DNA from: Xanthobacteraceae bacterium
GTDB lineage: Bacteria; Pseudomonadota; Alphaproteobacteria; Rhizobiales; Xanthobacteraceae
DNA length: 36,193 nucleotides
NCBI GenBank assembly: GCA_030037645.1
Contig: JASHQI010000214.1
Location: forward strand, 1-36,193
Reading direction: 5' to 3'
Shown here: in pieces, positions 16,193-23,446 of the stretch
How positions within the stretch are numbered: position 1 is the first letter of the stretch
How the letters are laid out: each line of letters begins with the position of its first letter
Position numbers and translations under genes: made by a program
Notes under the pieces: generated by a model
What the model was told of the DNA's origin: nothing
Databases searched by the model: none
What the model saw: the letters and a program-made list of their open reading frames with translations, nothing else

Positions 16193-16785
16193 TGCCCCGT
16201 GACGAATGCTTGAAAATCCTCGCCAAGCACCGCGGCGACGACACCATCGTGGTCGGCGTCTATAACGCCGGCTTCGACTGGCGGCGCATCTCGCAAAGCC
16301 CGCTCAACTACTATGCCATCGGCGCCATGGGCCAAGGCTCCTCGCATGGGCTCGGCATTGCGCTGGCGATGCCCGACCACAAGGTCATCGTGCTCGACGG
16401 CGACGGCAGCCTTTTGATGAACCTCGGCAGCCTGGTGACGATCGCGGCGCAGGCGCCGCCGAACTATTATCACTTCGTGTGCGAGAACGGCGACTATGAG
16501 GCCAACGGCAGCCATCCCATCCCGGGCCGCGGCACCGTGAGCTTTGCCGGTCACGCCCGCGCCGCCGGCTATCCGCATACGTTCGAGTTCGACGCGCTGG
16601 AAAAATTCGAGGCGGAGATCGGACGCATCATGTCGCTCAAAGGCCCGGTCTTCACCACGCTCAAAGTGGCGCCGGGCGTGAAGTCGCCGCACGACTTCGC
16701 ATTCGCCAATTCGCGCGAGACCCACCGGCAATTCACCGCGGCGATCGCCGACATCCTGGCGCGTCGCCCACATGCCGGGAAATGA
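16189..16785 (+). CDS. Thiamine diphosphate decarboxylase, beta (PP-domain) subunit, ComE-like
   Basis: The 198-residue protein is the pyrophosphate-binding half of the thiamine diphosphate enzyme. The GDGS motif is at residues 71-74 and the metal-ligand Asn region CENGDYEANG follows about 26 residues later, the standard cofactor motif. GAMGQGSSHGLGIALA is the typical preceding segment. It partners with the overlapping alpha subunit to make a complete active site at the subunit interface. An ATG directly after the first ATG is an equally possible start. The split two-gene form is like archaeal and bacterial sulfopyruvate decarboxylases. Confidence 0.9.
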   Translation: MMPRDECLKILAKHRGDDTIVVGVYNAGFDWRRISQSPLNYYAIGAMGQGSSHGLGIALAMPDHKVIVLDGDGSLLMNLGSLVTIAAQAPPNYYHFVCENGDYEANGSHPIPGRGTVSFAGHARAAGYPHTFEFDALEKFEAEIGRIMSLKGPVFTTLKVAPGVKSPHDFAFANSRETHRQFTAAIADILARRPHAGK

Positions 16786-16828
16786 CGGCGGCGAAATCCG
16801 GAGTTTTGCGATAGATCGGCAGCCGAAC

Positions 16829-17743
16829 ATGCAGAACAAATTCCGCGGCGTGATGCAGAGTCCGGTCACGCCGCTCAAGGACGATTTCAAGCTCGATTTG
16901 CCGACATTCGAGCGGCTGCTCGATTTCCATGTGCGCGCCGGAGCGCCGGCGATTTCATGGCCGCATCACAAAGGCGAGTCGCTCAACCTGACCATCGACG
17001 AGCGCAAGCTGTTTGCCGAAGCGGCCGTCAAGGTCGTCGCCGGCCGCGTGCCGGTCACCATCCACGTCAGCGCGCTTGCGGTCGAGGACACCATGGCCTT
17101 GGCGAAGCACGCGCAGGACATCAGCGCCGACGGCATTTTGGCGATCACGCCCTATTTCTGGACGCCCACGCTCGAAGCGATCGAGGCCTATTTCGTGCGG
17201 TTGTGCACCTCGATCGATCTGCCGGTCCTGTCCTACAACTCGCCGAGCTATCTGGCCGGCGTCGAGATCACCGGCGATTTGATGTCGCGCCTGATCGAAA
17301 GACTGCCCAACTTCGTCGGCGTCAAGGAAGCAAGCTTCAACAGCGAAAAATTCCTGGAAATTTCGCGCGCAGCCCTGGCATTGCGGCCGAATTTCGCGAT
17401 GCTGACCGGCGTCGAATTCCTGCTGCCGTCGGTGCCGCTCGGCGGCGTCGGCTCCTATTCGGCGGCGGGCTCGATCTGCCCGAACTTGTGCAACGAGCTG
17501 TTCGATAGTTGCATCGCCGGTGAATGGGCGCGCGCACGCGAACTGCAATTCAAGATGACGCGGCTGTGGCACCTGTTCAAGGACCAATACCCGTCGTCGC
17601 TCAAAGGCGGCATGGTGATCATGGGCCGGCCGGTCGGCCCGACGCGCGCGCCATTGCCGACGGCGACGCCCGAACGGCAGGCCTATATCCGCACGCAGCT
17701 CGAGGACCTCGGCATCATCGACAGCGAGCCACACGGCTGGTGA
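16829..17743 (+). CDS. DapA-family (dihydrodipicolinate synthase/N-acetylneuraminate lyase) aldolase
   Basis: The 304-residue TIM-barrel protein has the Schiff-base Lys at K166 (FVGVKEAS) and the catalytic Tyr at Y136 (PVLSYNSPS), so it should be an active pyruvate- or 2-oxo-acid-type lyase/hydratase. The usual TT-GE substrate motif reads HHKGES, so it is not a lysine-biosynthetic DapA. The ATG at 16829 fits the family N-terminus; an in-frame ATG at 16772 overlaps the upstream gene and would add 19 unconserved residues. It is followed by a diverged paralogue lacking both catalytic residues. Position after the decarboxylase suggests a catabolic lyase step. Confidence 0.92.
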   Translation: MQNKFRGVMQSPVTPLKDDFKLDLPTFERLLDFHVRAGAPAISWPHHKGESLNLTIDERKLFAEAAVKVVAGRVPVTIHVSALAVEDTMALAKHAQDISADGILAITPYFWTPTLEAIEAYFVRLCTSIDLPVLSYNSPSYLAGVEITGDLMSRLIERLPNFVGVKEASFNSEKFLEISRAALALRPNFAMLTGVEFLLPSVPLGGVGSYSAAGSICPNLCNELFDSCIAGEWARARELQFKMTRLWHLFKDQYPSSLKGGMVIMGRPVGPTRAPLPTATPERQAYIRTQLEDLGIIDSEPHGW

Positions 17744-17753
17744 ATGTAGATTC

Positions 17754-17849
17754 GTCATTGCGGGCGACAGCGAAGCAATCCAGAGCGGCTCACTCAGAAC
17801 AAAAGGCCCCTGGATTGCTTCGTCGGCCCTCCGGCCTCCTCGCAATGAC
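17754..17849. repeat. Palindromic intergenic repeat (TCATTGCG ... CGCAATGA type)
   Basis: The 127-bp gap between the two DapA-like genes is mostly a long imperfect palindrome. The left arm runs GTCATTGCGGGCGACAGCG then AAGCAATCCAG; the right arm runs CTGGATTGCTTCGTCGGCCC and ends CCTCGCAATGAC. Repeats with these CAATGACG and GCAATCCAG arms are abundant in Bradyrhizobium and related genomes. Sitting inside an apparent operon, the hairpin could attenuate or stabilise transcripts between the two genes. Confidence 0.9.
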
Positions 17850-17870
17850 AATGAAGATTAGGATTTGGCA

Positions 17871-18782
17871 ATGCCGTTCGAGCCGGGCCTCGTTCACACG
17901 CCGTTGACGCCGTTTGCCGACGACGGCCGCATCGATTTCGACCTTTACGCCAAGCTGATCGAGTTTCATTTGCGCCACGGCGCCGATGCGCTCGCGGTGC
18001 CGATGCATTCGGGCGAATCGGTCAGCCTACCCGATGCCGAGCGTCGCCAGCTCCTCGCATTTGCCGTCGAACGCACCGCCAAGCGCGTGCCGATCATCGC
18101 CCATGTCAGCGACGCTGGCACAGGCATTGCCTCGGCCCTCGCCGAGCATGCCCAAGCAGCGGGCGCCAGCGCCATTGTTGCCACCACGCCCTATTACTGG
18201 ACGCCGCCGCCAGCCATGGTCTTGGAGCATTTCTTTCAAATCGGCTCGGCGGTCGATCTTCCTTTTTTGGTCCTCAATGCACCGGACGTCATGGCCGGCA
18301 GCAAGATCAATGCCGAGCTTGCGCTCAAGCTGATCGAGAGACTTCCCAATTTCGCCGGCGTCGTCGATTCCAGCCTCGACTGGCAATTCATGATTGCGTT
18401 GTTGACCGAGGCATGCCGCGCGCGCCCCGATTTCAAGCTGCTCAGCGGCACGGAATTGATGGTCTCGGCCGGCGCCATCGGCGCCAGCGGCATGTTCTCC
18501 GATCTTGCCGTGGCCGCGCCCAAGCTGGTGCGCCGACTGTTCGATCTGTGCCGTGCGCAAAAGCTGTTCGAGGCGCGCGCGGTGCAGGAACAGCTCGCCG
18601 CGCTGCGCCACATCGTCAAGCCGGACGGCGTCGCGGCGCTCAAGGCCGCAGCGCGCGCCATGGGCCGCGATTGCGGCATACCGCGGCCGCCGCTGCTTCC
18701 GCTTGGCGCCGCAGCCGCCGAACAGCTCGCCGCCAAGATCGCAGCGCTGCCCGCGCTCGCCGACGAGCCGCGGGGGTGGTGA
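17871..18782 (+). CDS. DapA-family paralogue lacking the catalytic lysine and tyrosine
   Basis: The 303-residue protein aligns throughout with the preceding lyase (VPMHSGES for PHHKGES, TPYYWTPPP for TPYFWTPT, RLPNFAGVVDSS for RLPNFVGVKEAS). The Schiff-base Lys is replaced by Val (V165) and the catalytic Tyr by Leu (L135, in PFLVLNAPD). The frame is intact and there are no internal stops, so this is not a decayed copy. It is probably a pseudoenzyme, a regulatory or structural partner of its neighbour, or an enzyme with different chemistry. AGGA about 8 bases before the ATG at 17871 supports that start. It is the last gene of the forward run. Confidence 0.9.
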   Translation: MPFEPGLVHTPLTPFADDGRIDFDLYAKLIEFHLRHGADALAVPMHSGESVSLPDAERRQLLAFAVERTAKRVPIIAHVSDAGTGIASALAEHAQAAGASAIVATTPYYWTPPPAMVLEHFFQIGSAVDLPFLVLNAPDVMAGSKINAELALKLIERLPNFAGVVDSSLDWQFMIALLTEACRARPDFKLLSGTELMVSAGAIGASGMFSDLAVAAPKLVRRLFDLCRAQKLFEARAVQEQLAALRHIVKPDGVAALKAAARAMGRDCGIPRPPLLPLGAAAAEQLAAKIAALPALADEPRGW

Positions 18783-18800
18783 GGCTGGTGAGCGCGCTGA

Positions 18801-19556
18801 CTACGCCACGGTCAATCCGCCGTCGAGCACCAAAACCTGCCCGGTTATCGAAGCGGCTGCGGGGCTGGCCAGATAAGTGACCGCCGCGGCAACCTCCTCG
18901 ACGCTCGCCTGTCGCCGCAGCGGGATGCGTTTGAGCACGGCCTCCATGTAGGCGGGACTCGCGCCCTTTTCGGCGCGTGACGGTGAAGGCGTGTCGAGTC
19001 GCCCCGGCGCAATCGCGTTGACCCGGATGCCGTGCTGGGCCCATTCCACCGCCAGCATCCGCGTCATGGCGATGAGCGCACCCTTGGATATGCCGTAAGT
19101 CGAACGCTCCGCGGTGCCGACAAGTCCGTGCGTGGACGCGAGATTGACGATGCAGCCACCCCTGCCCGCGGCAATGAAATGCCGGCCCACCTGTTGCGTC
19201 AGGAAAAAGGTGCCGCGGACATTGACGTCCATCACCGCATCCCATTCCTCCGCCGTGACCTCGGCGGCGAGCTTGCGCACATTGGCGCCGGCATTGTTGA
19301 CCAGCAGATCGAGACGGCCGCACGCCGCGACGATCTCAGCCGTCGTCCGCACGATGCCCGCATCGTCGCGCAAATCGAGCGCCACCGGCACGACGCGAGC
19401 GCCAATGCCCTCGAGCTGCTTCAGGGTCGCGGTGAGATTGTCCAGCTTCGTCGCGGTGATGGCGACCTCGAATCCGTCACGCGCCAGCGCCAGCGCCGTC
19501 GCCGCGCCGACGCCGTAAGACGCGCCCGTCACCAGCGCCGCTCGCTTCCCAGCCAT
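18801..19556 (-). CDS. SDR family oxidoreductase
   Basis: This 251-residue classical short-chain dehydrogenase has the cofactor loop TGASYGVG (residues 10-17), NNAG (87-90), structural N112, catalytic S141 and Y154/K158 (YGISK). The C-terminal VLDGG is intact. The ATG at 19556 is preferred because GGAGGG lies 5-6 bases upstream; the TTG one codon earlier is less likely. It is convergent with the second DapA-like gene (18 bp gap) and divergent from the NMT1-type binding protein gene. It resembles gluconate 5-dehydrogenase and 3-oxoacyl-ACP reductase types, but the substrate cannot be assigned. Confidence 0.93.
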   Translation of the reverse strand: MAGKRAALVTGASYGVGAATALALARDGFEVAITATKLDNLTATLKQLEGIGARVVPVALDLRDDAGIVRTTAEIVAACGRLDLLVNNAGANVRKLAAEVTAEEWDAVMDVNVRGTFFLTQQVGRHFIAAGRGGCIVNLASTHGLVGTAERSTYGISKGALIAMTRMLAVEWAQHGIRVNAIAPGRLDTPSPSRAEKGASPAYMEAVLKRIPLRRQASVEEVAAAVTYLASPAAASITGQVLVLDGGLTVA

Positions 19557-19581
19557 CAATCCCTCCGTTGCCGCGACATCG

Positions 19582-19665
19582 TAGCCTGGATGGAGCGGAG
19601 CAACATCCGGGTTATGCTTGAATCCTAGGGTCGAGCCGGATGTCGCCGGCGCCCGATCCAGGCTA
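19582..19665. repeat. Palindromic intergenic repeat (TAGCCTGGAT ... ATCCAGGCTA type)
   Basis: The arms TAGCCTGGAT plus ACATCCGG (19582-19610) and their complement CCGGATGT plus ATCCAGGCTA (19636-19665) make an imperfect stem around a 25-base centre. This is another family of repeats that I recognise from Rhizobiales intergenic regions. It lies in the divergent space between an SDR gene and a substrate-binding protein gene, just upstream of the latter's ribosome-binding site. Whether it affects expression is not visible. Confidence 0.85.
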
Positions 19666-19696
19666 GGGTGACCGTCGCAATACCGGGGAGGAAATC

Positions 19697-20659
19697 ATGC
19701 CGCGAAATCTTGCCGCTGCCTTGTTGTCGATCCTGGCGCTCGGCTACGCCGGCGGCGCGGTGCAGGCGGCGACCGTTGTCCGCGTCGGCCAGCCGCAGGC
19801 CGGCACCTTCCAGTTCGTGCCGCTCCAAGTCGGCATCGAGGCCGGAATCTTCAAAAAGCACGGCGTTGACGTCCAGGTCATCAATTTCGCCGGCGGCCCG
19901 CGCGAGCAGCAGGCGCTGACGGCTGGCTCGATCGACATGGACATCGGCTCCGGACCAGAGCTGGCACTTGAGGTCAAGGGCACGCCCGAGATCGCAGTCG
20001 CGGCCATGGCGGACGCGCCCTATTCGGTGGTGCTCGCGGTGTTGAAGGATTCGCCGATCAGGAAGCCCGAGGATTTGAAGGGCAAGATCGTCAGCATATC
20101 GAGCAAAGGCTCGCTGACCGATTGGCTGGCGCGAGAGCTGTCGCGCCAGCTCGGCTGGGGCAGCAACGGCTTCACCATCGCGCCGCTCGGCAGCACCGCG
20201 GCGCAGACCGCGGCGCTGAAGACCCATCAGATCGACGGCATGATCGTCGAGGCCAATGCCGGATACCGGCTCGAGGAAGCAGGCACCGGCCGCGTGCTGG
20301 TGCAATTCGGCGATCGTATCAAGACATTCCACATCTATGTCATCTACGCGCGGCGCGCCTTCGCGGCGGAGCATCCCGATGCGGTGCGCGGCTTCCTCGC
20401 CGGCTGGTTCGACACCATCGTCTATATGCACGCCCACCGCGCTCAGACTATCGACATCGTGCACCGCACCGCCGACGTTTCACAGGCGCTGGCCACGCGT
20501 GACTACGACGAACTGATGGGCATGTTCAACCGGACCGGCAATTTCAACCCGAAAGCGCTCACCGTGCTGGCGCATTCATTCGTGGAGATGGGAACGCTGC
20601 CGACCGAGCCCGACATGCAATCGCTCGTGACCGAAAAATATTTGCCGGGCGCGCACTGA
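19697..20659 (+). CDS. ABC transporter substrate-binding protein, NMT1/SsuA/TauA-like
   Basis: The 320-residue protein has a signal peptide (cleavage near AVQA|A) and the NMT1/SsuA/TauA periplasmic fold. Supporting features are FVPLQVGIEAGIFKKHGVDVQVINF, AGSIDMDIGSGPEL, KPEDLKGKIVSISSKGS and DGMIVEANAGYRLEE. Homologues bind sulfonates, taurine, pyrimidine precursors or aromatic acids. GGGGAGGAA precedes the ATG. Its stop overlaps the start of a second binding protein (TGATG), and no membrane permease or ATPase gene follows, which is unusual for ABC importers. In a cluster with a sulfopyruvate-decarboxylase-like enzyme, a sulfonate ligand is conceivable but unproven. Confidence 0.92.
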   Translation: MPRNLAAALLSILALGYAGGAVQAATVVRVGQPQAGTFQFVPLQVGIEAGIFKKHGVDVQVINFAGGPREQQALTAGSIDMDIGSGPELALEVKGTPEIAVAAMADAPYSVVLAVLKDSPIRKPEDLKGKIVSISSKGSLTDWLARELSRQLGWGSNGFTIAPLGSTAAQTAALKTHQIDGMIVEANAGYRLEEAGTGRVLVQFGDRIKTFHIYVIYARRAFAAEHPDAVRGFLAGWFDTIVYMHAHRAQTIDIVHRTADVSQALATRDYDELMGMFNRTGNFNPKALTVLAHSFVEMGTLPTEPDMQSLVTEKYLPGAH

Positions 20660-21462
20660 TGGCTGTCAATCGCAACTGGGCTGGCTTGCTCGCGGCGATC
20701 GTCCTTGTCATGGCATCGGCGATGCCCGCTTCCGCCGATAAGCTCGACGATATCAAGGCGCGCGGCAAACTTCTGGTTGGCGTGACCGAAAGCTCGCCGC
20801 CATTCAGCTATCTCCAGCCCGGCAAGGGCATCGTCGGCTACGACGTCGATCTTGCCGCTCGCGTCGCCAAGGCGCTTGGGGTCGCGCCGGAAAAAATCCC
20901 GATTATCAATGCCGAGCGCATCTCGGCCCTGCAAAGCGACCGGGTCGACCTCGTCGCCGTGGGGATGACCCGATCGAAGGGCCGCGCCAAGGAGATCGCT
21001 TTCAGCTACGCCTATCTCGATTCGCCCCACATGGTGCTGGTGCGCAAGAACAGCGGCATTGAACGCATCACACAGCTTGCCGGGCGAAAGCTCGCCCTGG
21101 TGAAGTCGGCGAGCGTCGATGCCAAGCTCAAGGCCGCGGTGCCGACGATGCAAATCGTCTTCTTCGACGACTACAACGCCGCCTTCACCGCGCTGGCAAA
21201 CGGCGCTGTCGACGGTTTCCTCGCCGACAAGATGCTGCTGCTGTGGTTCGCGCAGAAGAGCGGTCACCCGGCCGATTTCACACTGATGGGCGATTACCAA
21301 CTGCCGCGCACGGCCGGCTTTGCGTTGAAGAAGAACGAGCCGCGCTTCCTCAATGTCGTCAATCAGATACTGCTGAAGCTCGAAGCGTCCGGCGAAGCGG
21401 TGAAGATCTACGACTCCTGGTTCGCGCCCGTGCCGCGCACCTTTCGCATTCAACCGGACTGA
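20659..21462 (+). CDS. Amino-acid-type solute-binding protein (SBP_bac_3 family)
   Basis: The 267-residue protein begins with a signal peptide (MAVNRNWAGLLAAIVLVMASAMPASA, written in parts: MAVNRNWAGLL with a hydrophobic core ending ASA). It continues with the family 3 opening LDDIKARGKLLVGVTESSPP, GYDVDLAARVAKALG and RISALQSDRVDLVAVGMTRSKGRAKEIAFS, which bears the ligand-binding Arg. Members usually bind polar amino acids. It is translationally coupled to the NMT1-type protein upstream (TGATG). Two fused-in-line binding proteins of different folds and no permease is an unusual arrangement. After its stop, 21463-21634 contains no recognisable gene. Confidence 0.92.
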   Translation: MAVNRNWAGLLAAIVLVMASAMPASADKLDDIKARGKLLVGVTESSPPFSYLQPGKGIVGYDVDLAARVAKALGVAPEKIPIINAERISALQSDRVDLVAVGMTRSKGRAKEIAFSYAYLDSPHMVLVRKNSGIERITQLAGRKLALVKSASVDAKLKAAVPTMQIVFFDDYNAAFTALANGAVDGFLADKMLLLWFAQKSGHPADFTLMGDYQLPRTAGFALKKNEPRFLNVVNQILLKLEASGEAVKIYDSWFAPVPRTFRIQPD

Positions 21463-21634
21463 GCATCAAAGCCCGGGGGCCTGCACCCACGTGCCGCGCG
21501 CTGCGGTGGGCGCTTGCTGCCAGCGCAGCACAGCCGCGCATTCGCGCGAACAATGCCGAAATGTTGATCGGTCGACTTGGGAACCATCGCGCGCCATCGC
21601 TGTGGTGTGTTGGGGGGTAGTATGGAGTGATGCC

Positions 21635-22087
21635 ATGAGTAACAAGAAGCTAGCCTCTTTCGCCGTGGCGATCATGATCGGCGCGGCCCTGATTGCAGCT
21701 CCGGCGCAGGCGCATGGCGGCGGTAGCCATGGCGGAGGTGGCTTTGGTGGTGGTGGTGGTGGTGGTGGTGGTGGTGGTGGTGGTGGTGGCGGCGGCTGGG
21801 GTGGTGGCGGCGGACCTCGCGGCGGCTTTGGCGGCTGGGGTGGCGGTAGCTTCAGCGGCGCTGCAATTCATCCGGGCTCATTTAGTCAGTCAGGCTTTGT
21901 TGGTCACCCCAGCTCTCGAACGGCCCGACATGTCGGGTTCTTTCCGCACCGGCGCTTCGTCGGGCGGTTCTTCGGTTACGGCTTCGCCACATACTCGTCG
22001 TGTTGGACTTGGGTGCCAACGGCGTTCGGCTGGCAACAAGTCTGGGCGTGCGGTTCACCTTACGGCTACGATTACAACTTCTACTAA
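21635..22087 (+). CDS. Secreted glycine-rich protein
   Basis: The 150-residue product has a signal peptide (MSNKKLASF, then a hydrophobic core ending APAQA at about residue 29), so the mature part is exported. Residues 30-75 are almost entirely glycine with Trp, Phe and Arg interruptions. The C-terminal half (FFPHRRFVGRFFGYGF and SCWTWVPTAFGWQQVWACG) is aromatic with two cysteines. GGAG lies about 8 bases before the ATG. Such small Gly-rich secreted proteins with a CW...W...G tail are common in Bradyrhizobium-like genomes and are of unknown function. Length variation is expected because codons 38-51 are a GGT microsatellite. Confidence 0.82.
   Translation: MSNKKLASFAVAIMIGAALIAAPAQAHGGGSHGGGGFGGGGGGGGGGGGGGGGGWGGGGGPRGGFGGWGGGSFSGAAIHPGSFSQSGFVGHPSSRTARHVGFFPHRRFVGRFFGYGFATYSSCWTWVPTAFGWQQVWACGSPYGYDYNFY
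21746..21787 (+). repeat. GGT trinucleotide microsatellite, 14 copies
   Basis: Fourteen perfect GGT units lie in frame inside the glycine-rich secreted protein, encoding 14 consecutive glycines. They are followed by mixed GGC and GGA glycine codons. Identical codons side by side, unlike the mixed codons around them, indicate recent slippage expansion. Changes by whole units keep the frame, so protein length rather than on/off expression would vary. Confidence 0.95.
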
Positions 22088-22533
22088 GACGCTCAGGCGA
22101 GCCCAGCTCATGGTCGCGCTGGGCGCCACTCCAAAATTCTTAACCCGCGCCGGTAGCGCCGATGGCGGCGGAGGGTGCGCTTCGCGCCGCAACGCCCCAA
22201 ATCGCAAGACCCGAAAGATGCCGTTGCGGGTTCGACGAGAGTGATTCTATCTCAATGACCCGAACTCGAAACCGCCCGCGAAGTTTTGGCGCGTAAATGC
22301 GACTGCGAGAAAAAGGTGCGTCCTATCGTGATTAACGGCCGCAACGTTTTCACACGGCCAAGACCCAGAGCGACATGGGCGATCCGGAATCGCTACCCTG
22401 CAATATGACCCTGAAACGCCATTTTGCTGCTCGCCAATACCTGCTGTAATCGATCATCGAAGCCATAGTCGGTGTGGTCCTGGCCCTTGGAGAGGGCAAT
22501 GCGATGACACCGTTTTGTCAAAGGCAAATTTAG
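22088..22533. other. Intergenic region without a recognised gene
   Basis: I find no convincing gene in these 446 bases. A GCCCAGC/GCTGGGC hairpin (22101-22124, 10-base loop) just after the glycine-rich gene could be a weak terminator but has no T-tract. The rest is short broken frames. GC content falls toward the right, into the glycosyltransferase gene. Confidence 0.5.
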
Positions 22534-23442
22534 ATGATGCGTGTTGCGACAAAGCTGGCGGGAGTTTGTGTCGTCCGAAACGCCTGCGATCTGATAGGAC
22601 TCGTCTGTGGTCACTACCTTCGCATCGGACTCGGTCACATCAGATTTATTGATGATGGATCCATTGACGGAACCCGTGAGTTCCTAGTTCGATTCGCTCG
22701 TAACGAGCAGCGAATATCAGTTCAACTTGCAGACAAAGCGATATTTCACCAGGCCGAACTCGTATCGGAGGCGGCGAACGAGCTGATCCGTCGCGGCTTT
22801 TCTATGATACTTCCGTTTGACGTCGATGAGTTCTGGAACGTCAGCGGGCCGGCGTTGCAAAAGCACTATGCCAACAATGCCGAAATCGCGTTCCGTGGAC
22901 ATTGGATCAACTTTGTGCAGGGCAGCGAGGCAAAAAGTGCCGGGCCATTCTACCTTTTGCGGGTAAAACATCGCGCGCCGGTTCTGGACGACGCGTCGCA
23001 GGACAACGTTTGCTCATTCAAACGGCCGTTTGTCGGCGTTACAACGACGAAAATAGGATTTAAGGCTGTCCGACAGATCGAACTGGACGTGGGACAGCAC
23101 AATCTGGCAACGGGACCGCAGGAATGCGACGCCCGTCGCTATGAGATATTCCATTTGCCGCTCAGAAACAGGGATCAGATTGCCGCGCGCGGCCTGGATC
23201 ACGAACCGCGGCGAGCTCCGTTACGCGGTCATCCGCTCGTCAGTTGGCAATCGCTTTTTCACCGCCAAGCCGTATTGGCAGGTCGTACCGATGATGTTTG
23301 GTCCGCAAACAGCGCTGACCGAGACGGCTTTTTGAACTGCGGCGGCGAACGGATTGCCCTCAGGCGCGACCGGCGTCTGCAACGGCTCCTCCTCAACAGT
23401 TACGCCTACGTCGCTCTGCGCTATCGAATGCTGTTGCCCTGA
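22534..23442 (+). CDS. Glycosyltransferase family 2-like protein
   Basis: The 302-residue protein has a GT-A-like N-terminal half. VCVVRNACDLI, the nucleotide-binding DDGSIDGT (residues 40-47) and a DVDEFW motif (96-101) take the place of the metal-binding DxD. The later FHLPLRNRDQIAARG and SWQSLF segments, then DDVWSANSAD, match the predicted glycosyltransferases of the DUF4422/GT2_4-like group. The start is the ATG pair at 22534; no good ribosome-binding sequence is visible, only AAAGG 9-13 bases upstream. Base composition is visibly lower in GC than the flanks and codon use is less biased, which suggests transfer. Target glycan unknown. Confidence 0.82.
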   Translation: MMRVATKLAGVCVVRNACDLIGLVCGHYLRIGLGHIRFIDDGSIDGTREFLVRFARNEQRISVQLADKAIFHQAELVSEAANELIRRGFSMILPFDVDEFWNVSGPALQKHYANNAEIAFRGHWINFVQGSEAKSAGPFYLLRVKHRAPVLDDASQDNVCSFKRPFVGVTTTKIGFKAVRQIELDVGQHNLATGPQECDARRYEIFHLPLRNRDQIAARGLDHEPRRAPLRGHPLVSWQSLFHRQAVLAGRTDDVWSANSADRDGFLNCGGERIALRRDRRLQRLLLNSYAYVALRYRMLLP

Positions 23443-23446
23443 ACGC

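Noticed and set aside
21746-21787. Regular short repeats that could suggest a CRISPR array
   Set aside because: The unit is 3 bases in frame inside a coding region, with no spacers.
22221-22240. A GGTTCGA tRNA-arm-like string
   Set aside because: No acceptor, D or anticodon arms can be folded around it.
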